A DNA stretch of 64,000 bases from the NCBI GenBank assembly GCA_934693165.1, contig CAKUUX010000001.1, forward strand, positions 1 to 64,000, read 5' to 3'. This stretch comes from an uncultured Candidatus Melainabacteria bacterium. GTDB lineage: Bacteria; Cyanobacteriota; Vampirovibrionia; Gastranaerophilales; Gastranaerophilaceae. The stretch's first letter is position 1; each line of letters opens with the position of its first letter. Of this stretch, positions 16,742 through 25,966 are shown one piece after another. The notes beneath the pieces were generated by a model. It was not told the origin of the DNA and made no database searches. It saw only the letters and a program-made list of their open reading frames with translations. The position numbers and the translations under genes are program-made.

Positions 16742-17803
16742 TTAAATAATTCTTTCACCAGTTTTTTCATTAAAGAAAAACATTTTTTTGCTATCAATAT
16801 TCAAAATTAAATTGCTATCCAAATCATATTTTGCAGGAAGTTTAGCACAACATTTGCTATCACCAATATTAAAATATGCGATTTTTTCACTACCTAAAAG
16901 CTCTGTCATATCAACAGATACACCCATTTTAATATTGCCCTCAGGATTTATCATATCTTCTGGTCTAATACCTATAATAACTTTTTTATTGTTAGAAAGA
17001 ATTTCCATAACTTCTCTTGGTAATTCTAATTTCATATCGCCAAAAACAAGTGTATTATTTAAGATAGGACAAGTTACAAAATTGATTTGAGGAGAACCTA
17101 TAAAACCTGCAACGAACATATTTGCAGGATTATTATAAATATTTTCTGGTGTATCAACTTGTTGAATAACACCTTTATCAAGTACAACGATTCTGTCACC
17201 CATTGTCAATGCTTCTGTTTGGTCATGAGTAACATAAATAAAAGTTGTTTGTAATTTTTCGTGCAACTTTTTGATTTCAGCTCTCATTTGAACTCTTAAT
17301 TTTGCATCTAAATTTGATAGAGGTTCATCCATTAGAAAGACTTTTGGATTACGAACAATAGCCCTACCTAACGCAACTCTTTGTCTTTGACCACCTGAAA
17401 GTTGTTTTGGTTTTCTATCTAAAAGTTCTTCTAAATCAAGGATTTTTGCTGCTTCTTTTACTTTTCTATCAATTTCAGCTTTTTTAACTTTTCTCATTTT
17501 TAAGCCAAAAGCTATATTTTCATAAACTGTCATGTGAGGATATAGCGCATAACTTTGGAATACAAATGCAATATCTCTATCTTTTGGATGAACATTATTT
17601 ACTTTTTTATCACCAATATAAAGTTCACCACCAGAAATCTCTTCTAAACCTGCAATCATTCTTAGAATAGTTGATTTGCCACATCCTGAAGCGCCAACAA
17701 GCACCAAAAATTCTTTATCTTCAATGTCTAAATTTACACCGTTGATAATAATTTTCTTGTTATCATAAGATTTTTTTATATCTTTTAAAACTACTTTACT
17801 CAT
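16742..17803 (-). CDS. Sugar-type ABC transporter ATP-binding protein (UgpC/MsmK/MalK family)
   Basis: The ATPase subunit of a carbohydrate importer, 353 residues. Walker A is GASGCGKST (about 37-45), the Q-loop is FVFQSYALYPHMTVYENIAFGL, the signature is LSGGQRQRVALGRAI, Walker B is VFLMDEPLSNLDAKLR, and the switch His is in YVTHDQTEA. The C-terminal regulatory domain (about 235-353) carries VIIGIRPEDM, typical of this subfamily. No permease or binding-protein gene is adjacent, so it probably energises transporters encoded elsewhere, as MsmK does. It overlaps the upstream kinase-like gene by 8 bp. Confidence 0.9.
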   Translation of the reverse strand: MSKVVLKDIKKSYDNKKIIINGVNLDIEDKEFLVLVGASGCGKSTILRMIAGLEEISGGELYIGDKKVNNVHPKDRDIAFVFQSYALYPHMTVYENIAFGLKMRKVKKAEIDRKVKEAAKILDLEELLDRKPKQLSGGQRQRVALGRAIVRNPKVFLMDEPLSNLDAKLRVQMRAEIKKLHEKLQTTFIYVTHDQTEALTMGDRIVVLDKGVIQQVDTPENIYNNPANMFVAGFIGSPQINFVTCPILNNTLVFGDMKLELPREVMEILSNNKKVIIGIRPEDMINPEGNIKMGVSVDMTELLGSEKIAYFNIGDSKCCAKLPAKYDLDSNLILNIDSKKMFFFNEKTGERII

Positions 17804-18953
17804 TACTAATTGCTTGTGAAGCCTTTTCTGTAGGTATAATGAAACTGTAAATTGTGCCCTTTTCAGGTTCAGATTCTAACCACATATTACCTTTTAAAAT
17901 TTTGATTAAATTTTTAACACTCAAGAAAGATATAGAATTTACAATATCTTTTCTATTAGGTCTTTCAACTTCAATATATGGTTCAAAAATGTTATCCAAT
18001 TCTTCTTGTGTTAAACCTGCACCAGTATCAGTAAATTCAAATAATAAGAAACCTTTATCAAGAGAATCTTCTTGTGGAACAAGGCTCTTATCTTCTAAAA
18101 TTTCTTTGTCAGGATATCTCACGCTAACACTGATTGTGCCATCTTGTGTAGATTTTATAGCACATTCTAAAATATTATTGATAATTGATTTTAACAATTC
18201 ATCTTCTGAATAAATTGTTCTTTTAATATCATCTTGAACTTCTAAATTATATTTAATATTTTTATCAGCCATATCTTGTTCATAATGTTTTAGACAACCT
18301 CTTAAAACATCAATACAATCAAAGTATTGAGGATTATGAGCTATTAAACCAGATTCTGTTCTTGATAATTCAATCATCTTATCAATTAAATATAATAAGT
18401 CGCCAGAATTTTTATGAATGATTTTGATATATTTTTCAGTTTTATCATCCAATTTTCCACACAAGCCATCTAATAATGCTTTTGAAAAACCTATTGAAGA
18501 TTGTAATGGATTTTTTAAATCACTTGATAAATTAACTAAGAAAGCATTTTTATTTCTGTTAATTTTTTTAGAACTTTCATACTCTACAAAAATGTTTGTT
18601 AAAGTTTTGTAGTTTTGAGTATTTTCTCTCATTAATACAAGATAACCTTTGTCATGTTTTCTTGCAGTAAATTCAAAGAATAAATCTTTATTAGTATCTT
18701 TGTTTGTTTTTAAAACTACTTGCTTTCCTGTTTCTGCAACCTTTTTAATTAGCATAATAGCATTTTCAAAGATATCGTTAATATTGTAGTTTTGGAATTC
18801 TTCTTTAATATCAGACAGCATTTTATCGGCAATATCATTTGTCATAATAAAATCGCCGTCTTCATCTATTAAAACTAAACCGTCTGGTAAAAAATCAGTT
18901 AAATCTGTTTTTTCACTTTTAAATAAATTTGATAAGAAATCTTTTAAACTCAT
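17796..18953 (-). CDS. Histidine-kinase homologue without the phosphoacceptor histidine
   Basis: A 385-residue protein with a PAS-like sensor region (about 22-112), a dimerisation/H-box region (about 130-200) and a HATPase domain (about 225-378). It has no membrane segment, so it should be cytoplasmic. The H-box reads NLSSDLKNPL where kinases have NxSHELRTPL: the phosphorylated His is Ser144 (codon AGT). The ATPase domain keeps an N-box-like block (INNILECAIKST), DTGAG and an FEPY F-box, but its last Gly-rich box is reduced to EKGTIYSF. It may bind ATP or a partner without autophosphorylating. No response regulator is adjacent. The ATG has TATTAT ending 6 nt upstream and no ribosome site, so the transcript may be leaderless. 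It overlaps the ABC ATPase gene. Confidence 0.8.
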   Translation of the reverse strand: MSLKDFLSNLFKSEKTDLTDFLPDGLVLIDEDGDFIMTNDIADKMLSDIKEEFQNYNINDIFENAIMLIKKVAETGKQVVLKTNKDTNKDLFFEFTARKHDKGYLVLMRENTQNYKTLTNIFVEYESSKKINRNKNAFLVNLSSDLKNPLQSSIGFSKALLDGLCGKLDDKTEKYIKIIHKNSGDLLYLIDKMIELSRTESGLIAHNPQYFDCIDVLRGCLKHYEQDMADKNIKYNLEVQDDIKRTIYSEDELLKSIINNILECAIKSTQDGTISVSVRYPDKEILEDKSLVPQEDSLDKGFLLFEFTDTGAGLTQEELDNIFEPYIEVERPNRKDIVNSISFLSVKNLIKILKGNMWLESEPEKGTIYSFIIPTEKASQAISNE

Positions 18954-18959
18954 ATGCCT

Positions 18960-18965
18960 ATAATA
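18960..18965 (-). promoter_or_regulatory. -10 box 6 nt before a start codon (kinase-like gene)
   Basis: TATTAT on the minus strand (18965-18960), then AGGCAT, then the ATG at 18953. Transcription would start at or next to the ATG. Confidence 0.45.
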
Positions 18966-19092
18966 CCATGAATTTAATTTTGGGGCTTTTTGTTTATTAA
19001 GTTTTGTTAAGTTTTAAAAAATAAAGTAGCAAAATTTTTTTTGTTTGCTTTTAAAGCATGTGTAAACAGAAGAGAAAAAAACAGAGGGAAAG

Positions 19093-19428
19093 ATGACAGA
19101 AATTAACAAACTAAACGGTGTGCAGAACGTACATACGCAGAAGATAAACGAATTATCTAAAAAAGAAAAGCCTCAAATTAATACTTTTGAAATAAAAGAT
19201 TTAAAAAATATGGCTTCAGAAGCTTTAGGTCGTTCACAAGTTACAGCGCAAGTTGATAACCACGAAAATAATGTTTTATTTATGTTAAAACATCCAGACC
19301 AAGTAAAACAAGCAAATGCGTTCTTTGATAACACTTATGAAACTTTGAAAAAAGGTAATGTTGAAGATGCTTATGAAAAAGCAACTCAATATACTGGTGC
19401 ATTCAAAGATGAATTTTTAAGCAAATAG
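19093..19428 (+). CDS. Uncharacterised 111-aa protein
   Basis: A 111-residue, Lys/Asn/Glu-rich and probably helical soluble protein. AGAGGGAAAG lies directly ahead of the ATG. It starts MTEINKLNGVQNVHTQKINE, and its middle (residues 35-55) has a short hydrophobic/acidic helix pattern. I recognise no family. A terminator follows 45 bp after the stop, so it is probably monocistronic. It is divergent from the kinase-like gene; no functional link can be read from the sequence. Confidence 0.7.
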   Translation: MTEINKLNGVQNVHTQKINELSKKEKPQINTFEIKDLKNMASEALGRSQVTAQVDNHENNVLFMLKHPDQVKQANAFFDNTYETLKKGNVEDAYEKATQYTGAFKDEFLSK

Positions 19429-19472
19429 TAAGACAAACTTTATAAGATTAAAACTAGCCGAAATGATACAAT

Positions 19473-19496
19473 AGCTCTGATATGCAGAGCTTTTTT
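19473..19496 (+). terminator. Rho-independent terminator
   Basis: AGCTCTG (19473-19479) and CAGAGCT (19485-19491) form a 7-bp stem around ATATG, followed by a T-run. It ends the 111-aa gene transcript. Confidence 0.85.
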
Positions 19497-19584
19497 AGTG
19501 CCAAAATTCGGTTCGCATTATTAAGATATATTAAGTTAGATTTTACAGAGTATATACTCAACTTTACAATTCTTCACATAAGGG

Positions 19585-19613
19585 TTGAAATTTCATTTCA
19601 AACATGATATATT
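19585..19613 (+). promoter_or_regulatory. Promoter with overlapping inverted repeat, upstream of the alternative sigma gene
   Basis: TTGAAA (19585-19590), 17 bp, TATATT (19608-19613). The -35 is the left arm of a perfect inverted repeat TTGAAAT-TTC-ATTTCAA (19585-19601), a plausible operator. The start would be near 19620, leaving a leader of about 195 nt before the sigma gene. Apart from this promoter and the terminator at 19473-19496, I see no other gene between 19429 and 19815. Confidence 0.5.
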
Positions 19614-19815
19614 AAGTATATACACTTTTGAATGTGATTAAAACTTAATAAAAGTTCACATTAATTTCCACCCCAATACCGTTTAACATTAACTAACACA
19701 AAACCAGAGATGATTTCGTGACGGTTGACTTTTGTCTACCAAAACTACCCCTCTCTAGGTCTACTTTCTAATGCTTATTTATACCTACCACACCAGATTA
19801 TAAGGAGTTTAACCT

Positions 19816-20706
19816 ATGTACCAATGCCCTACTTCTCAAGAAAACTTTACTAACCCTGCAAAATGTTCTTTAGTTGAACCTGATTTCAACTTATCTTCTT
19901 ACATCAGACAAATTTCTTCTTACCCAGCTTTATCAATGTCTGAAGAAAGAACTTTAGCTCAAAAAGCTCAAAACGGTGATGTTGAAGCTAAAAAACAATT
20001 AGTTCAATCTAACTTAAAATTAGTTATTACAATTGCTAGAAAATCAATCCACATGTCTAATTTACCAATGGTTGACCTAATTCAAGAAGGCAACTTAGGT
20101 CTTATGATTGCTGTTGAAAAATTCAACTGGAAATTAGGCTACAAATTTGCAACTTACGCTTCTTGGTGGATTAAACAATCTATGTTTAAAGCTATTTCTG
20201 AACAATCTCACTGCATGAGAATTCCTGTATATATTCAAGAAACTTTATCAAAATTCTCAAAAGTTAAATCAGAAATGGAAAGACAATACAACTGCCAAGT
20301 TAAAACTGATGACGTTGCTAAAAAAATGAATATTTCTTTAGACAAAATCAATTCATACTTATCAGCATACAACAAACCAGTTTCTATCGAAGGTGGATTT
20401 GAAAGCAATGACGGTAGCGACTTATTAATCGCTGACATTTTAGAAGATGAAAAAGCTAATGTTTACGCAAACGCTGAATATGAAAATTTAAAAAATGATA
20501 TCGAAATTGTTGTATCTACATTAAAAGAAAGAGAACAAGATGTTGTAAAAATGCGTTACGGCTTAGACAATTTCGCTAAAAAAACATTAGAAGAAATTGG
20601 CAATATGTACGGCGTAACAAAAGAATGCATCAGACAAACAGAATTAAGAGCATTAAAAAAAATGAGATTAAATGCAGCTGACACATTAGTAAATTATTTA
20701 CAATAA
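19816..20706 (+). CDS. Alternative sigma-70 family factor (group 2 type)
   Basis: A 296-residue sigma factor with regions 1.2 (about 26-50), 2 (NLKLVITIARK, LIQEGNLGLMIAVEKF, YKFATYASWWIKQSM), 3 (about 135-195) and 4 (LKEREQDVVKMRYGL, TLEEIGNMYGVTKECIRQTELRALKKMR). It lacks the long acidic N-terminus of the primary factor RpoD (35550-36548) and has a Cys-containing region 4.2 helix (KECIRQ, where RERIRQ is usual), so it should have its own promoter set. AAGGAGT precedes the ATG after a long leader. It is a natural candidate to read the AAAAGGCAAT-N18-TTTATA motif seen elsewhere in the window; this is speculation. Confidence 0.88.
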   Translation: MYQCPTSQENFTNPAKCSLVEPDFNLSSYIRQISSYPALSMSEERTLAQKAQNGDVEAKKQLVQSNLKLVITIARKSIHMSNLPMVDLIQEGNLGLMIAVEKFNWKLGYKFATYASWWIKQSMFKAISEQSHCMRIPVYIQETLSKFSKVKSEMERQYNCQVKTDDVAKKMNISLDKINSYLSAYNKPVSIEGGFESNDGSDLLIADILEDEKANVYANAEYENLKNDIEIVVSTLKEREQDVVKMRYGLDNFAKKTLEEIGNMYGVTKECIRQTELRALKKMRLNAADTLVNYLQ

Positions 20707-20732
20707 TTATTAAAAAATAATACTTTTCGTGT

Positions 20733-20738
20733 TATCAT
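20733..20738 (+). promoter_or_regulatory. -10 box 7 nt before the lysA start codon
   Basis: TATCAT (five of six consensus bases) followed by TGATAAT and the ATG at 20746. No ribosome site is present, so a leaderless message is likely. Confidence 0.4.
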
Positions 20739-20745
20739 TGATAAT

Positions 20746-22083
20746 ATGAAGAATACGGCTAACCAACACTTACAACCAATAACAACAAAAATAAATAAAG
20801 AAAACCATCTTGAAATTGGTGGTTGCGATTTAGTAAATTTGGCGAAAGAGTATAAAACACCTTTATATATCATTGACGAGGAAACTTTAAGAAGTATATG
20901 TAAAGACTACAAAAGAGCTTTTGACTCATACGAGAATACGGTACAGTTCTTGTATGCATCAAAAGCTCTTTGTACTAAAGCTATTTTTAAAATTATTTCC
21001 TCAGAAGGTTTTGGATGTGATGTAGTTTCAGAAGGCGAATTATATACAGCTCTTTCTGCAGGTATGAAACCTGAAAATATTTTATTTAATGGAAACAATA
21101 AATCTTATGAAGAACTAGAATACGCCGTAAAATCAAATATGGGAAGATTTTCCGTAGACAATTTTTTAGAACTTTCTAACCTTAATGAAATTGCAGAAAA
21201 AGAAAATAAGATTGTAAATATTTTTATTAGAATCACTCCAGGAATTGACTGTTGGACACACGATTATATTAAAACTGGTAAAATTGATTCAAAATTTGGA
21301 TTTAATATGTCGCAAATTGACGAAGTTATAGAACTTCTTCAAAACAAATATAAAAATCTTAAATTAAGAGGTTTACATGCGCATATTGGTTCACAAATTT
21401 TTGAAACAGAATGTTTTAAAGATGAAGTAGCCATTTTAATAAAAGAGTACGCAAGGTTAAGAGAAAAATATTCACTAGAATTTGACGAAATGAATATTGG
21501 TGGTGGTTACGGTATTAAATATACAGAAGAAGATTCTCCACTATCAATTTATGAATTAGGTGAAGTTGTAATTTCTGCAATAAACGAAAATTGTGAAAAA
21601 TATAGCATTAAAAAACCAAAATTATATTTAGAACCTGGAAGAAGCACAATTTGTACTTCTGGAGTAACTATTTATAAAATTGGAAATATAAAACATATTC
21701 CGAATATAAGAACTTATGTTGCTGTAGACGGTGGTATGACAGACAATATCAGACCTGCATTGTATGGCGCAAAATATTCTGCAGTTCTTGCAAACAAAAT
21801 GAATTCAGACGAAGAATTAAAAAAAGTTAGAGTTGTTGGAAAACTTTGTGAATCAGGTGATATTTTAATTGACGAAATCAAATTGCCAAATCCTCAAAAA
21901 GATGATATTTTGTGCGTTTTCAACACAGGTGCATATAATTATTCTATGTCTAGCAATTACAATAGGGTGAAAAAACCTGCCATGATACTTGTAAATAATT
22001 CTCAATCTGATATTATAGTTAATAGAGAAACGTTTGAAGATTTAACTCGTAACGACATTATACCAAGAAGGTTTGAAGACTAA
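20746..22083 (+). CDS. lysA: Diaminopimelate decarboxylase
   Basis: A PLP enzyme converting meso-diaminopimelate to lysine. A 445-residue fold-type III (alanine racemase-like) decarboxylase. The PLP-binding Lys lies in FLYASKALC (about residue 71); GFGCDVVSEGEL, HAHIGSQI, NIGGGYGI and LEPGRSTI are the conserved barrel motifs. CESGDILI contributes the active-site Cys at the dimer interface, and NTGAYNYSMSSNYN closes the substrate site. Its stop overlaps the cdaA start (TAATG), so the genes are coupled. Coupling of DAP/lysine metabolism with c-di-AMP synthesis suggests a link to cell wall homeostasis. Confidence 0.95.
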   Translation: MKNTANQHLQPITTKINKENHLEIGGCDLVNLAKEYKTPLYIIDEETLRSICKDYKRAFDSYENTVQFLYASKALCTKAIFKIISSEGFGCDVVSEGELYTALSAGMKPENILFNGNNKSYEELEYAVKSNMGRFSVDNFLELSNLNEIAEKENKIVNIFIRITPGIDCWTHDYIKTGKIDSKFGFNMSQIDEVIELLQNKYKNLKLRGLHAHIGSQIFETECFKDEVAILIKEYARLREKYSLEFDEMNIGGGYGIKYTEEDSPLSIYELGEVVISAINENCEKYSIKKPKLYLEPGRSTICTSGVTIYKIGNIKHIPNIRTYVAVDGGMTDNIRPALYGAKYSAVLANKMNSDEELKKVRVVGKLCESGDILIDEIKLPNPQKDDILCVFNTGAYNYSMSSNYNRVKKPAMILVNNSQSDIIVNRETFEDLTRNDIIPRRFED

Positions 22084-22988
22084 TGATAGATACTCTTTTC
22101 GATACTTTTAACTCACAGGTTCCAAAATTGGATTTATCTTTTAACCTGCTTAACATTTCTGAAATTTTAATTATCAGTATTGTCGTTTTTGCCTTTTATA
22201 AAAAATTTATCAAAAATACACAAGCTGAAAAGCTTGTAAAAGGTCTTTTATTTTTAGCTTTTGGATGGATTTTAGCAGAAGTTTTAATAAGAATCGATTT
22301 AATAATTCTTGGTGTTTTCTTAAAATCACTTATTACTTTAATTTCCTTAAGTTTAATTGTTATTTTCCAACCAGAGTTGCGTAGATTTTTAAGTTATCTT
22401 GGTCAAGTTGATTTTATGAGCAAATCTTTTTGGGATAGTTCTCATCATCAAGAAGTTACGGTTGATATTGTTAAAGAGATTATTGAGACAGTTAAATATC
22501 TTTCTAAAACAAGAACAGGTGCATTAATTGTTTTTCAAAATGAAATTGATGCATATACAACATCTGATGTTGGTACAACTTTAAACGCAGATATTTCAAC
22601 AGAATTGTTATTAACAATTTTCCATATCAATACACCTTTGCATGACGGAGCTGTTGTTATAAAGGGTAATAAGATTATCGCAGCTGGTGTGCTTTTACCA
22701 CTAACAGAAGACCCAAGATTAAGTTGGAAATACGGTACACGTCACAGAGCTGCAATTGGTATGTCTGAAGTTTCTGATAGCGCTTGTCTTGTTGTTTCAG
22801 AAGAAACAGGTGATGTTTCTGTTTGCATTGATGGAACACTTAAAAAATATGAAGATTTAACCACTTTAAAAACTGATTTAGAAAAGATTTTGGGTGTTAA
22901 AGACGAAACAGAAGAAGATAAAAAAACAATTTTCAAAATTAATAACGTAATTACAGTTAAAAAATCAAATAAACATAGTCATAACTAA
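22083..22988 (+). CDS. cdaA: Diadenylate cyclase (c-di-AMP synthase)
   Basis: Makes c-di-AMP from two ATP; this second messenger controls potassium, osmotic balance and wall integrity. A 301-residue protein of the CdaA class. Three membrane helices fill about residues 25-97, followed by a DAC domain with the catalytic D188-G189-A190 (LHDGAVVI) and R220-H221-R222 (TRHRAAIG). A Lys-rich C-terminal tail follows. The ATG overlaps the lysA stop by one base. In Firmicutes cdaA is usually next to cdaR and glmM; here it sits between lysA and a YitT gene. Confidence 0.93.
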   Translation: MIDTLFDTFNSQVPKLDLSFNLLNISEILIISIVVFAFYKKFIKNTQAEKLVKGLLFLAFGWILAEVLIRIDLIILGVFLKSLITLISLSLIVIFQPELRRFLSYLGQVDFMSKSFWDSSHHQEVTVDIVKEIIETVKYLSKTRTGALIVFQNEIDAYTTSDVGTTLNADISTELLLTIFHINTPLHDGAVVIKGNKIIAAGVLLPLTEDPRLSWKYGTRHRAAIGMSEVSDSACLVVSEETGDVSVCIDGTLKKYEDLTTLKTDLEKILGVKDETEEDKKTIFKINNVITVKKSNKHSHN

Positions 22989-23006
22989 TATACGAAAGAA
23001 AAAAGA

Positions 23007-23885
23007 ATGATAGCAAAGAAAAAATCTGACAAAAAACAATTATCATTGGCACAAAAAGTTAAATTTTATATTGCGAAATTCTTTTTTGTTACATTGGGTG
23101 CTTTAATTGCAGCTTTTGCGTTAGAGGGTTTTTTAGTCCCAAATGACATTATTGATGGTGGTATCATTGGTATTTCAATGATGGTAAGTTATATAACTAA
23201 GTTTAACTTAGGTTTAATTATTGTTTTATTTAATTTGCCATTTTTATTTTTAGCCTTTAAGAAAATGGGTAAAATGTTTGTAGTAACCGTTCTTTATGGT
23301 GTATCAATGTTGGGTATTTTTGTAAACCTTATACAAAATACTCAAGTTACAGAATCTGATTTATTGGCAACCGTTTTTGGTGGTATCATTTTGGGTTTTG
23401 GAGTTGGACTTATTCTTCGTAATGACGGTGCTCTTGACGGTACAGAAATTCTTTCTATCAGACTTGCAAAGAAATTCGGTTTTTCTGTTGGTGAAATAAT
23501 TATGTTTTTTAATTTCTTTATTTATTCAGCAGCAGGATTTTTGTATGGTTGGGATAGTGCGATGTATTCTATCTTAACTTATTTTATTGCTTATCGAGTT
23601 ATTGATATTGTTCTTGAGGGTTTAAATAGTTCAAAATCAATATACATTGTTACGAATTTTGCTAAAGAAATTGGAGATTCTATTATAAAAGAATTGAATA
23701 TAAGTGTTACTTATATGAAGGGTAAAGGTGGATATTCAGGAAAAGAGCAAACAATTATTTATTGTGTTGTTTCTCGACTTGAGGTTGCAAAAATTAAAAC
23801 GCTTATTAGAGAAAATGACCCGACAGCATTCTATTTTATTCAAGATGTTCACGAGGTTGAGGGTATTCGTGTTAAGAAGAAATAA
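23007..23885 (+). CDS. YitT family membrane protein
   Basis: A 292-residue integral membrane protein with about five or six helices in residues 25-200 and a soluble C-terminal DUF2179-like domain (about 210-290, with YMKGKGGYSGKEQTIIYCVV). The blocks ALEGFLVPNDIIDGGIIGISM and FGGIILGFGVGLILRNDGALDGTEIL are characteristic of the YitT family. Transport substrate and function are not known with confidence for the family. It begins 18 bp after cdaA in the same operon. Confidence 0.88.
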   Translation: MIAKKKSDKKQLSLAQKVKFYIAKFFFVTLGALIAAFALEGFLVPNDIIDGGIIGISMMVSYITKFNLGLIIVLFNLPFLFLAFKKMGKMFVVTVLYGVSMLGIFVNLIQNTQVTESDLLATVFGGIILGFGVGLILRNDGALDGTEILSIRLAKKFGFSVGEIIMFFNFFIYSAAGFLYGWDSAMYSILTYFIAYRVIDIVLEGLNSSKSIYIVTNFAKEIGDSIIKELNISVTYMKGKGGYSGKEQTIIYCVVSRLEVAKIKTLIRENDPTAFYFIQDVHEVEGIRVKKK

Positions 23886-23957
23886 CAACTAGACAATTTT
23901 TTCTTATTGTTATAATATTAAAAATATAATAAAAAAAGGAATTTAAAGGATTTATCT

Positions 23958-24314
23958 ATGGCAACAGCAGGAAAACATTCAGATACTATACCTATAGAGG
24001 TTTGCATTTTAACAGCTGATCACGATATTAAAGGAACAGTTCACGTTTCAAAATATACTAATACAAATCGTGAATTGACAGATTTGTTGAACGATAGAGA
24101 ACGTCGTTTCTTGGCCGTTACTAATGCAGAAATTTATTCAAGAAATTCTACTCAAGCTCCTCGTAGATACAATTTCTTAGAAATTCACATGGACTATGTT
24201 CTAATGGTTCATCCTTCTGCTCAAGCAGTGTTTAAAGAGTCTGCTAAAGCTCAGGATGATATTCAAAGATTTAGAGATTTGAGAATGAAATTAAATCAAA
24301 CTAAACCTTTCTAG
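23958..24314 (+). CDS. Uncharacterised 118-aa protein
   Basis: A 118-residue soluble protein. Residues 10-85 look like a compact beta-rich domain (IPIEVCILTADHDIKGTVHVSKY, RRFLAVTNAEIYSR, FLEIHMDYVLMVHPS). I cannot assign a family with confidence. AAAGGA lies ahead of the ATG, and a -10 (TATAAT) with a TAGACA-like -35 lies about 50-70 bp upstream. A rho-independent hairpin overlaps the stop codon, so the gene forms its own short transcript between the YitT gene and serA. Confidence 0.75.
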   Translation: MATAGKHSDTIPIEVCILTADHDIKGTVHVSKYTNTNRELTDLLNDRERRFLAVTNAEIYSRNSTQAPRRYNFLEIHMDYVLMVHPSAQAVFKESAKAQDDIQRFRDLRMKLNQTKPF

Positions 24315-24327
24315 GTTTAGTTTTTTG
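24301..24327 (+). terminator. Terminator overlapping the stop codon of the 118-aa gene
   Basis: CTAAACC (24301-24307) pairs with GGTTTAG (24314-24320), followed by TTTTTT. The left arm encodes the last codons of the gene. Confidence 0.85.
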
Positions 24328-24355
24328 TTTTTTATATTTATGAAAGGGGATTATT

Positions 24356-25939
24356 TTGAAAGTTTTAGTAACAGACAAAATTAATGATATTGCATGCAAA
24401 ATTATTGAAGATGCAGCAGAAGTAGTTGTAATGCCAACTCAATCAGAAGACGACTTAATAAAAATTATTGGCGAATACGATGCCTTAATGGTTAGAAGCC
24501 AAACAAAAGTTACAGCAAAAATTATCGAAGCTGCAAAAAATATGAAAATTATCGGTAGAGCTGGTGTTGGTGTTGACAACATTGACGTTAACGCTGCTAC
24601 ACAAAAAGGTATTATCGTTGTTAATTCCCCTGACGGAAACACAACTGCTGCTGCAGAACACACATTAGCATTAATGATGTCAATGATGAGAAATATCCCT
24701 GCAGCTTGCAAATCAACTCGTGAAGGCAAATGGGAACGTTCAAAATTCACTGGTACAGAAGTTTTAGGTAAAACTCTTGGTGTTATTGGTTTTGGTAAAA
24801 TCGGTTCTTATGTTGCAAAAATCGCTCTTGCTATGGGTATGAAAGTCTTTGTTTATGACCCATTCGCTACAGAAGAATATGTTAAATCTATGGGCGCTGA
24901 ATATGTTAAAGATTTAAACAAGTTTTGGAATTTATTTGATATTTTGACAGTCCATGTTCCAAAAACACCTGAAACACTTAATTTAGTTAATGCTGAAACA
25001 ATTGCTAAAATGAAAGACGGCGTTAAACTTATCAACTGTGCTAGAGGTGGTATTATCAACGAAAAAGATTTAAAAGATGCTTTAGAAAGTGGAAAAGTTT
25101 CATCTTGCGCAATTGACGTTTATGTTGATGAACCTGAAATCACTAAATGTCCTCTTTTAGGTGTTGAAAAAAATATCGTCTTAACACCTCACTTAGGTGC
25201 AAGTACATCAGAAGCTCAAATTAACGTTGCAGTTGACGTTGCAAACCAAATTAGAGATGTATTAAAAGGTGGTTCAGCTCTTCATGCTGTAAATATTCCA
25301 TCATTAAAACCTGAAAAATTAGAACCTGTTAAAGATTATATGGAATTGGCTTCTCAAGTCGGTTCTATCGCTCAACAAATTTCTACTGACAATATGAAAG
25401 CTTTAGAAATTTCTTTCAAAGGTAATTTAGCAGACTTAGATACTGCTCCTCTTGAAACAGCTATTTTAAAAGGTATTTTTGGTTCATATTTGCAAGATGT
25501 TAACTTTGTAAATGCTCCAATTATTGCTAAAAATAGAGGTATTAACGTTACTACTTCTAAATCTTCTAAATCAGGCGATTACATTGGAACAATTACAGTT
25601 AAAATGATTACTGAATCAGGTGATACAACCGTTTCTGGTGCATTAATCGCAAAAGATGTTAGACGTATTGTTAAAATTAATGATTACAATACAAGCGTTG
25701 AACCAGAAAAACACTTATTACTTGTACAACACGATAACAAGCCATCAATGGTTGCGCAAGTTGCAAATGTAATCGGTGGAGATAATATCAATATCGAATC
25801 AATGTTGGTTTCTCCAAGCGCTAAAAACAAAAATCTTTCAATTATGATTATCGGTACAGACAAAAATGTTAAACCTGAATCATTAGAAAAGATTACATCA
25901 ATCGACGGCGTACAAGAAGCTAAGTTTGTACATCTATAA
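24356..25939 (+). CDS. serA: D-3-phosphoglycerate dehydrogenase
   Basis: The first step of serine synthesis: NAD-dependent oxidation of 3-phosphoglycerate. 527 residues, the long form, with the substrate/NAD domains (VGVDNIDVNAATQKGI, GFGKIGSYVAKIA, NCARGGIINEKDL, and the HLGAST catalytic His), an intervening ASB domain and a C-terminal ACT domain (about 450-527, QHDNKPSMVAQVANVIGGDNINIESM) for likely serine feedback. The start is TTG at 24356, directly after AAAGGGGA; no in-frame ATG precedes the conserved MKVLVTDKI. A long palindrome follows the gene. Confidence 0.96.
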   Translation: MKVLVTDKINDIACKIIEDAAEVVVMPTQSEDDLIKIIGEYDALMVRSQTKVTAKIIEAAKNMKIIGRAGVGVDNIDVNAATQKGIIVVNSPDGNTTAAAEHTLALMMSMMRNIPAACKSTREGKWERSKFTGTEVLGKTLGVIGFGKIGSYVAKIALAMGMKVFVYDPFATEEYVKSMGAEYVKDLNKFWNLFDILTVHVPKTPETLNLVNAETIAKMKDGVKLINCARGGIINEKDLKDALESGKVSSCAIDVYVDEPEITKCPLLGVEKNIVLTPHLGASTSEAQINVAVDVANQIRDVLKGGSALHAVNIPSLKPEKLEPVKDYMELASQVGSIAQQISTDNMKALEISFKGNLADLDTAPLETAILKGIFGSYLQDVNFVNAPIIAKNRGINVTTSKSSKSGDYIGTITVKMITESGDTTVSGALIAKDVRRIVKINDYNTSVEPEKHLLLVQHDNKPSMVAQVANVIGGDNINIESMLVSPSAKNKNLSIMIIGTDKNVKPESLEKITSIDGVQEAKFVHL

Positions 25940-25966
25940 GATAAAATATATTTAAAATAATTTAAA

